Under the pieces are notes generated by a model, which made no database searches, was not told the origin of the DNA, and saw nothing but the letters and a program-made list of their open reading frames with translations. A DNA stretch of 64,000 nt from Streptomyces tuirus (lineage in GTDB: Bacteria; Actinomycetota; Actinomycetes; Streptomycetales; Streptomycetaceae). A program made the position numbers and the translations under genes. Shown here in pieces: positions 16,436 to 25,368 of this stretch; the first letter of the stretch is position 1, and each line of letters begins with the position of its first letter. The DNA lies in the NCBI GenBank assembly GCA_018195615.1, contig JAGTPG010000001.1, positions 868,001-932,000 of the forward strand. The letters run 5' to 3'.

Positions 16436-18607
16436 GAGTCTCCTTTCGCGGAGTCGTCCGGGACGTCGGAACGCTTGACGGGGCCGGGGGCGGTATCGGC
16501 ACCCGGGGGCGGCTGACCGGGCGGGGGTTCGAGGGCCGTGGGCCGGGGGTGCTTCTCGGCGGACTCCCCGCCGGACTGGTTCTTGGCGGGCTCACCACCG
16601 GGCTGGTTCTTGGCGGACTCCCCACCCGGCTGGTTCATGGCATCCTCGCCACCGGGCTGGTTCTTGGCGGACTCCCCACCCGGCTGGTTCATGGCATCCT
16701 CCCCACCCGGCTGACTCTTGGCAGGCTCCCCACCCGGCTGACTCTTGGCGGGCTCACCACCCGGCTGACTCTTGGCAGGCTCACCACCCGGCTGGTTCAT
16801 GGCATCCTCCCCACCCGGCTGACTCTTGGCAGGCTCACCACCCGGCTGACTCTTGGCGGGCTCACCACCGGGCTGATTCTTGGCAGGCTCACCACCGGGC
16901 TGGTTCCTGGCAGGCTCACCACCCGGCTGATTCCTCCCAGGCTCCCCACCTGGCTGGTTCATGGCAGGCTCCCCACCCGGCTGCCCCTGTGCCGGATCGC
17001 CGCCGGGTCGGCTGCCGGCCGTCGGCTCTTCCCCGGGCGTCCCTTCGCCGGATCGGTCTCGGAGCGCTGCTCCGTGAAGCGGGAACCTGGCCCGTCCCCG
17101 GACGGGCGTCCCTTGGCCGTCTCGGCTTCGGTGCGTGGCTGCGCGGGCCCGGGTCCGGGTCGTACCTGCGTCGGCCCGGATCCGGGCTGCCCCTTCGCGG
17201 GCTCTTCTCCTGCCCCGCCCGGGTCGGGTTCGTCATGGGTGTCGGAAGCGAGCGCCGCCCCCGGCCCCGACCGGGCAGCGGTCTCCTGCCGCTGCTCCGG
17301 CCCGCCCGGCACTCGGGCCAGCTCCGGCGACGACGTGTCCAGCGGCACCGACCAGGACCGGACGAGCCCCAACTGCACGGCCTGCCGCGGCAGTACCGCG
17401 TCCAGCAGCCAGTCCGCGGCGACCCGGACCCGGTTCCCGGGCATCGCGGCGAGGTGATAGCCACGCGTCACCGCACCGGCCGGTACCCCGGACAGCGCCA
17501 CACCGAGCGGGTTGGCGGCAGCCTTCGCACCGCCCAGGTCGACGACGAAACCGAGGTCGCGATGGCGGTAGGGCTTGCGCGCGCCGCCGAGGCCGAGCGA
17601 GGCCGCGACGTTCTCCGCCGCCACCTTGCCGTGCCGCCAGGCGTGCTGCGCGGTCATCGGCGTGTAGCTCCCCGGCTTCTCCAGATCGGGCACCGCGGCC
17701 ACGTCACCACAGGCGAACAGCTCGGGCCGGCCCGGCACCTGCAGGTGCGGGTCGACCAGCAGCCGCCCCTTCTCCATCGGCAGCCCGAGGGACTCGACCA
17801 GCGGGTCGGGCCGTACGCCCACGCACCACACCAGGGTCCGGGTCTCGACGAACTCGCCGTCGGTCAGCACGACCCCCTCGTGCGTGGCCTCCTGCACGGA
17901 GGTCCCCATCCGCACGTCCACGCCCCGCTCCCGCAGCACCCGGTCGGCGGTGGCGGACAGCTTCTCGTCCATCTCGGGCAGCACCCGCGGCGCCACGTCC
18001 AGCAGCATCCAGCGCGGCCGCATGCCCTGCCGCAGCGGATGCTTGCGGACCTGCGCGTCGGTGAACATCTGCCCGTGCGCGGCGACCTCGGTGCCGGTGT
18101 ATCCGGCGCCCACCACGACGAAGGTGCACCGCGCGGCGCACGTCTTGGGGTCGTCTGCGGCGGCTGCCAGCTCGACCTGCCGGGTCACGTGGTCGCGGAG
18201 GTAGAGCGCCTCGGGCAGCCCCCGGAAGCCGTGCGCGTGCTCGGCGACGCCGGGAATGGGCAGCAGCTTGTTGACGCTGCCGGCGGCGAGCACCAGCCGG
18301 TCGTAGGCGAGCGTGCCGCCCTCGCCCTCGGGCCGGTGTAGTGCAGGGTGCGGTCGTCGAGGTCGATCCGGTCGGCCTCGCCCAGCACCAGCCGCACGTT
18401 CGGCAGCGAGTCCGAGAGGGAGACCGTGACCCGGCGCGGTTCCAGGATCCCGGCGGCGACCTGGGGCAGCAGGGGCAGGTACAGGAAGTAGTCGGTCGGG
18501 TTGAGCAGGGTGATGTGGGCCCGGCCCCGGGTGATCCGGGACAAGGTGCGGGCCGTGCGGTACCCGGCGAAACCGGCACCGACGATCACGATGCGGGGTC
18601 GACTCAC
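16432..18607 (-). CDS. NADH dehydrogenase-like FAD oxidoreductase with QPGGE repeat tail (two frame breaks)
   Basis: Residues about 1-410 form a type II NADH:quinone oxidoreductase: the FAD-binding IVIVGAGFAGYRTARTL, the NAD-binding VVVGAGYTGTEVAAHG, a CVGVRPDPLVESLG segment, LFACGDVAA, and a C-terminal membrane-anchor region LLDAVLPRQAVQLGLV. About 300 further residues are low complexity and end in some 17 tandem nine-residue units of the type KSQPGGEPA. The frame breaks at 18330-18332 (GGG) and 17031-17034 (CCCC); one base restored at each gives a continuous 725-aa protein whose stop overlaps tkt by 4 nt. GTG at 18607 follows GGAGGCGAGCCAACC. Without the second correction the repeats would appear as a separate ORF starting at 16962. 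Confidence 0.85.
16558..17016 (-). repeat. 27-bp tandem coding repeats (QPGGE nonapeptide)
   Basis: About 17 units of 27 bp, each encoding nine residues such as KSQPGGEPA, MNQPGGEPA or KNQPGGESA. Units differ by a few substitutions, mostly in the first two and last three residues, and are adjacent without spacers. They lie in frame within the tail of the NADH dehydrogenase-like protein. Confidence 0.9.
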
Positions 18608-18779
18608 GGTTGGCTCGCCTCCGGCGCTGTCGCGTAGCTCGGGAGCCTTCCGCGTCCCCCTGGCCAGGGCACCCAAACGTCCGGCGGGGTCCGGTCGCCC
18701 GAACGCCGCCGGTTTCCGGCCCGGTGCCCGGGTACCCGGTGCGGGATACGGACCGCCGACGTCGCGGAGGCACTCCCCC

Positions 18780-19741
18780 ATGCCCGAGTACGGTTACTTC
18801 CTCTCGTGCGAGCAGTACGGACCCGCCGAGCTGATCGAACAGGCACGGATGGCCGAACAGGCCGGCTTCCAGGCACTGTGGATCTCGGACCACTACCACC
18901 CGTGGAACGACGAGCAGGGCCAGAGCCCCTTCGTGTGGTCGGTGATCGGTGCCCTGTCCGAGGCGGTGTCCCTGCCGATCGAGACGGCGGTGACGTGCCC
19001 GACCGTACGCATGCACCCGGCGGTGGTGGCGCAGGCCGCGGCGACCAGCGCGGTGATGACGGACAACCGCTTCCGGCTCGGCGTCGGCTCGGGCGAGGCG
19101 CTCAACGAGCACATCCTGGGCGACCACTGGCCGCCGGCCCACGTCCGGCTGGACATGCTGGAGGAGGCCATCCAGGTGATGCGCCGGCTGTTCACCGGGA
19201 GGAGGTCAACCACCACGGGCCGCACTACACGGTGGAGAACGCCCGCCTGTACACGGTCCCGGACGAGCCGATCCCGATCGACATCTCCGGCTTCGGCCCG
19301 GCGGCGACCCAGCTCGCGTCCCGCGTCGGCGACGGCTACATCACCATCCAGCCGGACGAGTCGATGGTGGAGCAGTACCGCAAGGGCGGGGGCGGCGGAA
19401 AACTGGTCAGCGGCGGCACCAAGGTCTGCTACGACACCGACAAGGACGAGGCCGTACGCACCGTCCACCGGCTCTGGGCCAACGAGCAGCTGCCCGGCGA
19501 GCTGGGCCAGGTGCTGCCCTCCCCGGCCCACTTCGAGCAGGCGCAGCAGCTCGTCACCGAGGACATGGTGCGCGAGAACCGGGTGTGCGGCGACGACGTC
19601 GACGAGCACGTGGCGGAGCTGAAGCAGTTCGCCGACGCGGGCTTCGACCGGGTCTACGTCAACCAGATCGGCCCCGACCTGCGCGGCTTCTTCGACCTCT
19701 ACCGCACGAAGGTGCTGCCCCAGCTCCAGCAGGCCGTCTGA
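18780..19741 (+). CDS. F420-dependent LLM-class oxidoreductase, TIGR03557 type (one frame break)
   Basis: A luciferase-like flavin/F420 oxidoreductase resembling F420-dependent glucose-6-phosphate dehydrogenase relatives (TIGR03557 group). It begins MPEYGYFLSCEQYGPAELIE, continues ALWISDHYHPWNDEQG and the conserved RFRLGVGSGEALNEHI, and ends in FDRVYVNQIGPDLRGFF. The frame breaks at GGG 19197-19199; one added G restores TGEEVNHHG and a 320-aa protein. ATG at 18780 follows GCGGAGGCA. It diverges from the NADH dehydrogenase gene with 172 bp between the two. Substrate unknown. Confidence 0.9.
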
Positions 19742-19759
19742 CGGAAGGCCGGTCACCCG

Positions 19760-20851
19760 ATGGAACTCCACCGTCCCGTCGTCTCGGTGTACACGGTGCC
19801 GACCGACGCCCCCGAGGCGGACGGCACGCTGGCCTGGGACACCACGACCGTGGTGATCTGCGAGGTGACGGCGGGCGACGCGACCGGTACCGGCTGGACG
19901 TACGGCCCGGCGGCGGTGGGGGAGTTCCTCACCGCCGCCCTCGCCCCGCTGGTGGAGGGCATGAGCGCCCTGGACATCCCCGCCGTGCACGACTCGATGT
20001 GCCGCTCGGTACGCAACGTGGGCCGCCCGGGCGTCGCGTCCTGCGCGATCTCCGCACTGGACATCGCCCTGTGGGACCTCAAGGCGCGGCTGCTGGAGCT
20101 TCCCCTGGCCCGGCTGCTCGGGGTGCGGAGCGAACACGTCCCGGTGTACGGCAGCGGGGGTTTCACGACGTACCACGACACGCATCTGGCCGCGCAGTTG
20201 AACGGCTGGGTGCACGGGCAGCACATCCCGCGCGTGAAGATCAAGATCGGTGAGAGCTGGGGTCGCGAGGTCACCCGCGACCTGCACCGCGTCCGGGCCG
20301 CCCGCCATGTCGTCGGTGAGGACGCCGAGTTGTACGTCGACGCCAACGGCGCCTACACCCGCAAGCAGGCCGTGCGCGTCGGCCAGGTGCTGGCCGAGCA
20401 CGGGGTGGGCTGGTTCGAGGAGCCGGTGTCCTCGGACGACCTGACGGGTCTCCGGCTGGTCCGGGACGCGGTGGTGTGCGACGTGACGGCCGGGGAGTAC
20501 GGCTTCGACCTGCCTTACCTGGCCCGGATGATCACGGCCGGGGCGGTCGACTGCCTCCAGGTGGACGCGACCCGCTGCGGCGGCCTCACCGAGTTCCTGC
20601 GCGCGGCGGCCCTGGCCCATGCCCACGGTCTGGAGATCTCCGCGCACTGCGCGCCGTACGCCCACGCGGCGGCGGCCGCCACGATCCCCAACCTCCGGCA
20701 CATCGAGTGGTTCCACGACCACGTGCGCATCGAGGACATGTTCTTCGACGGCGCCCTGGACCCCACGGGCGGCACGATCCGCCCGACCCAGGGCGTGGGC
20801 CACGGGCTCACGCTGCGGACGCAGGAGGTCGAGCAGTACCGGGTCGCCTAG
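19760..20851 (+). CDS. Enolase-superfamily (mandelate racemase/MLE-like) enzyme
   Basis: A 363-aa enolase-superfamily enzyme that abstracts a proton alpha to a carboxylate on an Mg2+-bound substrate. The N-terminal capping domain covers about 1-120. The barrel has KIKIG with Lys160 and Lys162 as the KxK catalytic pair, metal-ligand positions in LYVDANGAY, WFEEPV and TAGEYGFD, and a late His in SAHCAPYAHA. It could be a sugar-acid dehydratase or a racemase; the KxK pair is compatible with both. It follows the F420 oxidoreductase by 18 bp and is probably cotranscribed with it. Confidence 0.9.
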   Translation: MELHRPVVSVYTVPTDAPEADGTLAWDTTTVVICEVTAGDATGTGWTYGPAAVGEFLTAALAPLVEGMSALDIPAVHDSMCRSVRNVGRPGVASCAISALDIALWDLKARLLELPLARLLGVRSEHVPVYGSGGFTTYHDTHLAAQLNGWVHGQHIPRVKIKIGESWGREVTRDLHRVRAARHVVGEDAELYVDANGAYTRKQAVRVGQVLAEHGVGWFEEPVSSDDLTGLRLVRDAVVCDVTAGEYGFDLPYLARMITAGAVDCLQVDATRCGGLTEFLRAAALAHAHGLEISAHCAPYAHAAAAATIPNLRHIEWFHDHVRIEDMFFDGALDPTGGTIRPTQGVGHGLTLRTQEVEQYRVA

Positions 20852-20894
20852 GCCGTGCTGCTCCGCTCGTCCTCATGCGTGTCCTCATGCGTGC

Positions 20895-21938
20895 TCATGT
20901 GAGGGGCCGGCGGCGGACCAGTCCGGCCAGTTTCCGTGCGGCCAGGGCTCCCGCCCCCGCGGTGACGGCCGCGCCCATCCACCGCCGGTTCCGTGACACC
21001 CACTGCTGCGGGCTGTCGTGCACGGCCTCGTCGTCGAAGCGCCCGTGGGCGCCGAAGTCGTGGCCGTGCCGGCCGTCCGCGGGCTCCCAGAGGTTCGCCG
21101 GTCCTTCGTGCGGGCCGTTTTCCTGCTGCGCCTCGACGTTCGTGCGGGCCAGATAGCGGTCCAGCAGCCCGGGTGCGACGGCGTTGGCGATGAGCGTGGC
21201 GGCCGTGGAGCCGCCCACCCAGTGCTCCCGGCGCCGCGCGTGCGACGCCGCGTACACGATCGCCCGGGCCGCGACCTCCGGCTGGTACACGGGCGCGACC
21301 GGCCGGGCCCGCCCCCGCATGCGGTTCAGCACCCAGTCGAACTGCGGGGTGTTGAGGCCCGGCAGCTGCACCATCGTGGTCCGCACCCCGCTGCGCGCGT
21401 GCAGCAGCTCGCAGCGCAGCGACTCGTTGAAACCCTGGATCGCGTGCTTGGCCCCGCAGTACGCCGACTGCAGCGGGATGCCCCGGTAGGCCAGCGCGGA
21501 GCCGACCTGCACGATCGTGCCGCGGTCGCGCGGCAGCATGTGGCGCAGGGCGGCCCGGGTGCCGAACACGAAGCCCAGGTAGGTGACTTCGGTGACCCGG
21601 CGGAACTCGTCCGGGCCGACCTCCGTGAACGGCGCGAAGACCCCGGTGAAGGCGTTGTTGACCCAGACGTCGATGTGACCGAAGGCGTCGACGACCTGCT
21701 GGGCGGCGTCGTCGACGGCCTTGGCGTCGGAGACGTCCACGCCGACGACCAGCGCCTCGCCTCCGGCGCGCTGCACCTCGTCCGCCGCGGCGGCGAGTCC
21801 TTCACGCCCCCGGGCCAGCAGGGCGACCCGGTCGCCCCGGGCGGCGAAGGCCCTGGCGGCGGCGCGTCCGACACCGCCGCTGGCTCCGGTCACCACTACC
21901 ACGCGGCCGTGCCGGTGCAGTGTTCCTGCCGTGCCCAC
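20895..21938 (-). CDS. Short-chain dehydrogenase/reductase with C-terminal extension
   Basis: A 347-aa SDR: NAD(P)-binding VVVVTGASGGVGRAAARA, DVSDAKAVD, WVNNAFTG (NNAG-like) and the active-site YCGAK (Tyr-X3-Lys) in SAYCGAKHAIQGFNES. The last 100 residues extend past a classical SDR and end in a helix rich in Ala/Gly plus basic residues (GALAARKLAGLVRRRP), possibly a membrane anchor. GTG at 21938 lies 6 bases beyond the repaired stop of the holin-like gene, so the two form an operon. Confidence 0.9.
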   Translation of the reverse strand: MGTAGTLHRHGRVVVVTGASGGVGRAAARAFAARGDRVALLARGREGLAAAADEVQRAGGEALVVGVDVSDAKAVDDAAQQVVDAFGHIDVWVNNAFTGVFAPFTEVGPDEFRRVTEVTYLGFVFGTRAALRHMLPRDRGTIVQVGSALAYRGIPLQSAYCGAKHAIQGFNESLRCELLHARSGVRTTMVQLPGLNTPQFDWVLNRMRGRARPVAPVYQPEVAARAIVYAASHARRREHWVGGSTAATLIANAVAPGLLDRYLARTNVEAQQENGPHEGPANLWEPADGRHGHDFGAHGRFDDEAVHDSPQQWVSRNRRWMGAAVTAGAGALAARKLAGLVRRRPLT

Positions 21939-21944
21939 CTCGTA

Positions 21945-22444
21945 TCACGCCCCGCGGTGCGGTACTTCAGGGTCGTCCGAGGGCCGCGGGGGCACGCTGC
22001 CCGGGGCGGGCCCGCCGGCGGCTCCGCCGACCGGCCCGGCGGCGGGCGGCGCCGGCGGCACGGGCGGCACACCGCCGGGCACCCCGCTGACCGGCGCGGT
22101 GCCGTCGCGGCCCGGCGTCGGGCCGGCCGCGTGCCCGGGGCGGGCCGGGAGGCGGCGGGCCGGGCCGCGCCACGCAGCACGTACGCGGCGGCGGCCAGGA
22201 TCACGGCGGTGATCAGCGCAGCGGCCCAGTCGGGCAGGCCGAGGGCGAGGGCCAGCCCCACGGCGAGCGCGAGGGCCGCGCCCGCGTACAGGGCGAGGGC
22301 GCCGGACGCGGCGTACAGCGCGGCCCTGCGGCGCTGCCTGCGCGTCTGCTCGCGCAGTTCGTCCCGTACCGTCTCGCGCGCCACCTGTGCCAGCTCGTCG
22401 ACCAGATGCTTGTCCAGATGCTCCAGGTGATCCAGCGGCTTCAT
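21945..22444 (-). CDS. Phage-holin-family-like membrane protein (one frame break)
   Basis: The N-terminal 45 residues are a charged amphipathic helix (LDKHLVDELAQVARETVRDE), followed by two hydrophobic segments (ALALYAGAALALAVGLALAL and WAAALITAVILAAAAYVL) as in the actinobacterial Phage_holin_3_6/superfamily III proteins that commonly sit beside membrane-associated oxidoreductases. The frame breaks at GGG 22120-22122; adding one base gives a Pro/Gly/Ala-rich tail and a TGA at 21945-21947, for 166 aa. Without the correction the frame runs into the downstream SDR start. Not evidence of a prophage. Confidence 0.72.
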
Positions 22445-22492
22445 ACCCGGCCGGGTACCCTGGCCCCCCGGCGCGTAACTAGGCTCGTCGCC

Positions 22493-22839
22493 ATGGAGAT
22501 TCTGGGTGCCACACTGCGGGTCTGCGTCGACGACCTCGAGACCGCGATCCCCTTCTACGAGCGGCTGGCGGGGGCAGAGCCCAGCGCTTCGAACGGGGCG
22601 GTGTCCAGGTGGCGGCGATCGGCTGCTTCCTGCTGATGAGCGGCCCGCCGGCCGAACTGGAGCTGCTGCGCAAGGTCGCCGCGACGATCGCCGTGACGGA
22701 CGTCGACGAGACCCACCAGGTGCTCACCGAGCTGGGCGCCCACGTCATCGCGGGGCCCATCGCGTCACCGGCGGGCCGCAACCTGATCGCCCTTCATCCG
22801 GACGGGTCGGTCTACGAGTACGTGGACCGCCGCCCGTGA
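22493..22839 (+). CDS. VOC (glyoxalase/dioxygenase-fold) protein (one frame break)
   Basis: Small vicinal-oxygen-chelate fold protein: MEILGATLRVCVDDLETAIP, then VQVAAIGCFLLMSG and the C-terminal half with VTDVDETHQVLTELGAHVIA and HPDGSVYEYVDRRP. The frame breaks at CCC 22580-22582; restoring one C gives 115 aa, a normal single-module VOC length. Members are metal-dependent lyases, dioxygenases or binding proteins for drugs; no metal-ligand assignment is safe here. Divergent from the holin-like gene with only 48 bp between starts. Confidence 0.82.
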
Positions 22840-22857
22840 GCCCCGCCGGGGCCGGGT

Positions 22858-23416
22858 TCAGCACCACCCCGGCGCCTCGACCGTCTCGGTGGTGATCGCC
22901 CAGCGTTCGTGGTCGCGCCAGGCCCCGTCGACGAAGAGCATCTTCGGCGAGAAGCCCTCCAGGTGGAACCCGCAGCCCCGGGCCAGGGCGATGGACGCGG
23001 CGTTCATGGGCTGGACGTTGATCTCCAGCCGGTGCAGCCGCATCGGGCCGAACGCGTACCGCACGACGAGGTCCAGCCCTTCGCGCATCAGCCCGCGCCC
23101 GGCGGCGTGCGCGAAGGCGCCGTAACCCAGCGTGCCGGACTGGAAGCCGCCCTCGACGATGTTGTTGATGTTGATGAACCCGGCGACGGCCCCGTCGGCC
23201 TTGTCGCAGACCAGGAAGCCCGCCTTGGAGGGATCCTCGATCAGCCGGCCCGCGTACGCGGTGTACGCCTGTGTGCTCTCCGGCGGGAAGAGCCACGGGC
23301 GGTGCAGGTCCCTGCTCTCCGGGCGCGGGCGGTGAACTCGGCACCGTCCTCGTAGGTGAAGTGGCGTATGCCCACCCGGGGCCTTCGGCGAGGTAGCGGG
23401 ATGCGTTGTGCGGCAC
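22858..23416 (-). CDS. GNAT N-acetyltransferase, RimJ/RimL type (two frame breaks)
   Basis: An acetyltransferase whose body reads GFININNIVEGGFQSGTLGY, then AAGRGLMREGLDLVVRYAF (acetyl-CoA binding) and LEINVQPMNAASIALARGCG, the RimJ/RimL pattern for ribosomal-protein N-terminal alanine acetylation. Breaks at GGGG 23378-23381 and CC 23319-23320 disrupt the N-terminal 40 residues; restoring a base at each gives 186 aa starting MPHNASRYLAEGPRVGIRHF. The gene is convergent with the VOC gene (18 bp apart). Substrate not inferable. Confidence 0.83.
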
Positions 23417-23443
23417 CCCGCCACAGTAACCGCGCCGCCTGTG

Positions 23444-25219
23444 TCAGGGTCCGGCGACCGGCAGCCGGAGCATCCCGGTGTTCCCGGGACCGCTGATCAC
23501 GGTCACCGGTTTGACGCCCCGGTTGCCGAAGTAGGCGTCGTCGCTCGCCGCGATCACGAGACGCAGCCGGTGCCCCGTCGCGTACCGGTGCACGATGCCG
23601 GGCAGCGTGACGGTGAAGCTCTTGGTCACGTCCGGTACCCGGACCGGCGCGACCAGGCGGCGCACCAGGGTGCGGGTGCCGTCGGGGGCGACGTCGTAGA
23701 GCTTGGCGAACAGGACGAGCTTGTCGGCCGCGTCGCCGGAGTGCTGTGTGCGCTCGGCCTTCGGTGAGTGCACCCTGAGGGTGGCCCGGGGCGCGCCCAC
23801 GACGTCGAGGGGGCGTGCCAGGGGCGCGCTGGTCCAGTCGAGGTAGGTGCCCTCGGTGTCGCGCGGTGGGGTGGGGGCAGCCCGAGGAGGCCGGACAGCG
23901 AGCTCTCCGAATGGCTCGTGGGGACGAGCCGGTTGGTGTAGGTGCGGCTGCCGCGGGCCACCTTGTCCCGGTTGTCGACGAGTTTGCCGTCGCCGGAGAG
24001 GTAGTACGTGCGGCTCTTCGCGGGGAGCCGGTCGGCGGTGGCGTAGGTGTGGTCCGCGTCGGTGATCCAGTCCCGGTGATAGGCGAAGGCCGGTCCCGTG
24101 TCGACGTGCGTCCGCCCCCGCAGATGGCGGTCGAACCAGGCGAGGACGCGCCGGCCGACGTAGCTGGTCTCCAGGTTGCCCTTCGACAGGTCGAGCTCTC
24201 CGGCGGCCGGGGTGGGCCCGGCGCTGTGGCCCCAGGACTGCCAGATCATCTTCACGGGGTGCCCTGGGCCGCGAGCGTCCGGTAGGTCGCCGTCGCCTCG
24301 TTGAGGTTGAAGAGGGTGTCGGCCTGCCCCTGGACCAGCAGGGTGGGCGCCTTGACGCGGGGGAGGTACGACACCGGGGAGACGCTCCGCGCGAAGGCGA
24401 GCAGCTGGGCCGTCCGCTCGGCGGGGTACCTCCCGAGTTGAGGGTGCGGATGGTCCGGCAGGCCTCGGTGACGAAGTGCAGACATTTCAGGGAGTTGACG
24501 CGGGACGGGTCCAGGCTGGGCTGGAGCAGTGGCTGGCCCTCGCCGATGAGGTAGAAGCCGTTGGTCCACTGCCACTTGAAGGCGCCCGGGACGTCCCTGG
24601 CGCCGACGGCGTTGTTGGGGGCCAGCGAGTACGCCAGGTCGTGCCAGGTGATCATGGGGACGAGCGCGTCGAGGCGGTGGTCGACGGCGGCCGTCGCCAG
24701 CTGGACGGCACCGCCGTAGGAGCCGCCGATCATGCCGACGCGCGGGTCGCCGGGGGCGTCGAGGGTGACGAAGTCGGCGCTGGTGCCGTCGTCGGCGGCG
24801 CGTTTGCCTGCCAGGAAGTCGACCAGGTGCGAGGCGGCGGCGCCGTCGATGTCCGGGTCGTCGAGGGAGATGAGGCAACCGCTGCGGCCGAAGCCGAGCC
24901 CGGAGTAGACGAGGGAGACGTAGCCGCGCTGGGCGAAGGCCTTGCCGACGCTGTCCGTGGAACCGTCCGACTTGCTGCCGCCGAAGCCGTTGGTGCCGAG
25001 CACGGCGGGCGCCGGACGGTCGCGGTCCACGCCGGCGGGGCGGTACAGGTCGGCGTCGACCGTGCACGGGCGGCCGCCGGCCTGGACGGTGAACTTCAGC
25101 GGCGTGACGGTGTAGGCGGGGCCCGCCGCCGCGGGCGGGGTGAGCGTGAGGGGGGCGGCCAGGGCGGCGCCCAGCACGAGAGCGAGCGGTGCGCGGGATC
25201 TGGGCACGCGTCGGGACAC
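23444..25219 (-). CDS. Secreted CocE/NonD-type alpha/beta hydrolase (three frame breaks)
   Basis: Probable secreted X-Pro dipeptidyl-peptidase/CocE-type serine hydrolase. GTG at 25219 follows GGAGGTCCGA. A signal peptide (PLALVLGAALAAPLTLTPPA, ending near AAAGPA) precedes an alpha/beta-hydrolase domain with nucleophile motif MIGGSYGGAVQ, then a C-terminal jelly-roll domain (ATLRVHSPKAE, GIVHRYATGHRLRLVI) typical of the S15/CocE group. Breaks at CCC 24432-24434, GGGG 24256-24259 and GGGGG 23873-23877 interrupt it; one base at each yields 592 aa, the expected size. Transcription likely starts near the palindromes at 25263-25309. Confidence 0.88.
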   Translation of the reverse strand: MSRRVPRSRAPLALVLGAALAAPLTLTPPAAAGPAYTVTPLKFTVQAGGRPCTVDADLYRPAGVDRDRPAPAVLGTNGFGGSKSDGSTDSVGKAFAQRGYVSLVYSGLGFGRSGCLISLDDPDIDGAAASHLVDFLAGKRAADDGTSADFVTLDAPGDPRVGMIGGSYGGAVQLATAAVDHRLDALVPMITWHDLAYSLAPNNAVGARDVPGAFKWQWTNGFYLIGEGQPLLQPSLDPSRVNSLKCLHFVTEACRTIRTLNSGGTPPSGRPSCSPSRGASPRCRTSPASRRPPCWSRGRPTPSSTSTRRRRPTGRSRPRAPREDDLAVLGPQRRAHPGRRRARPVEGQPGDQLRRPARPRLVRPPSAGADARRHGTGLRLSPGLDHRRGPHLRHRRPAPREEPHVLPLRRRQTRRQPGQGGPRQPHLHQPARPHEPFGELAVRPPRAAPTPPRDTEGTYLDWTSAPLARPLDVVGAPRATLRVHSPKAERTQHSGDAADKLVLFAKLYDVAPDGTRTLVRRLVAPVRVPDVTKSFTVTLPGIVHRYATGHRLRLVIAASDDAYFGNRGVKPVTVISGPGNTGMLRLPVAGP

Positions 25220-25262
25220 TCGGACCTCCACGGTGGGGACGACGACACCCGGACAAGCCGGA

Positions 25263-25309
25263 TACCGACCAGTAGGTACCGGCCGGTAGTCATGGTGTGA
25301 CACGTGTCA
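25263..25309 (-). promoter_or_regulatory. Palindrome cluster in the CocE-hydrolase promoter
   Basis: Three palindromes lie 44-90 bp upstream of the GTG: an imperfect 16-mer TACCGACCAGTAGGTA (25263-25278), a perfect 12-mer TACCGGCCGGTA (25277-25288) and a perfect 12-mer TGACACGTGTCA (25298-25309). On the minus strand TTGACG (25315-25320) could be a -35 box, with TGACACGTGTCA lying in the spacer. TACC-GGTA palindromes are typical TetR-family operators; the regulator is unknown. Confidence 0.55.
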
Positions 25310-25368
25310 GGAGGCGTCAATCACCGAAACGAGGGTTTCTTGACAGGGTTTCAGTAGTGGCGCCGCCC

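Noticed and set aside
16558-17016. Regular 27-bp repeats that could be taken for a CRISPR array
   Set aside because: The repeats are contiguous with no unique spacers, stay in one reading frame and encode a QPGGE nonapeptide.
21945-22444. Prophage remnant suggested by the holin-like protein
   Set aside because: No other phage gene, integrase or attachment site is nearby; this family is a routine chromosomal membrane protein in Streptomyces.
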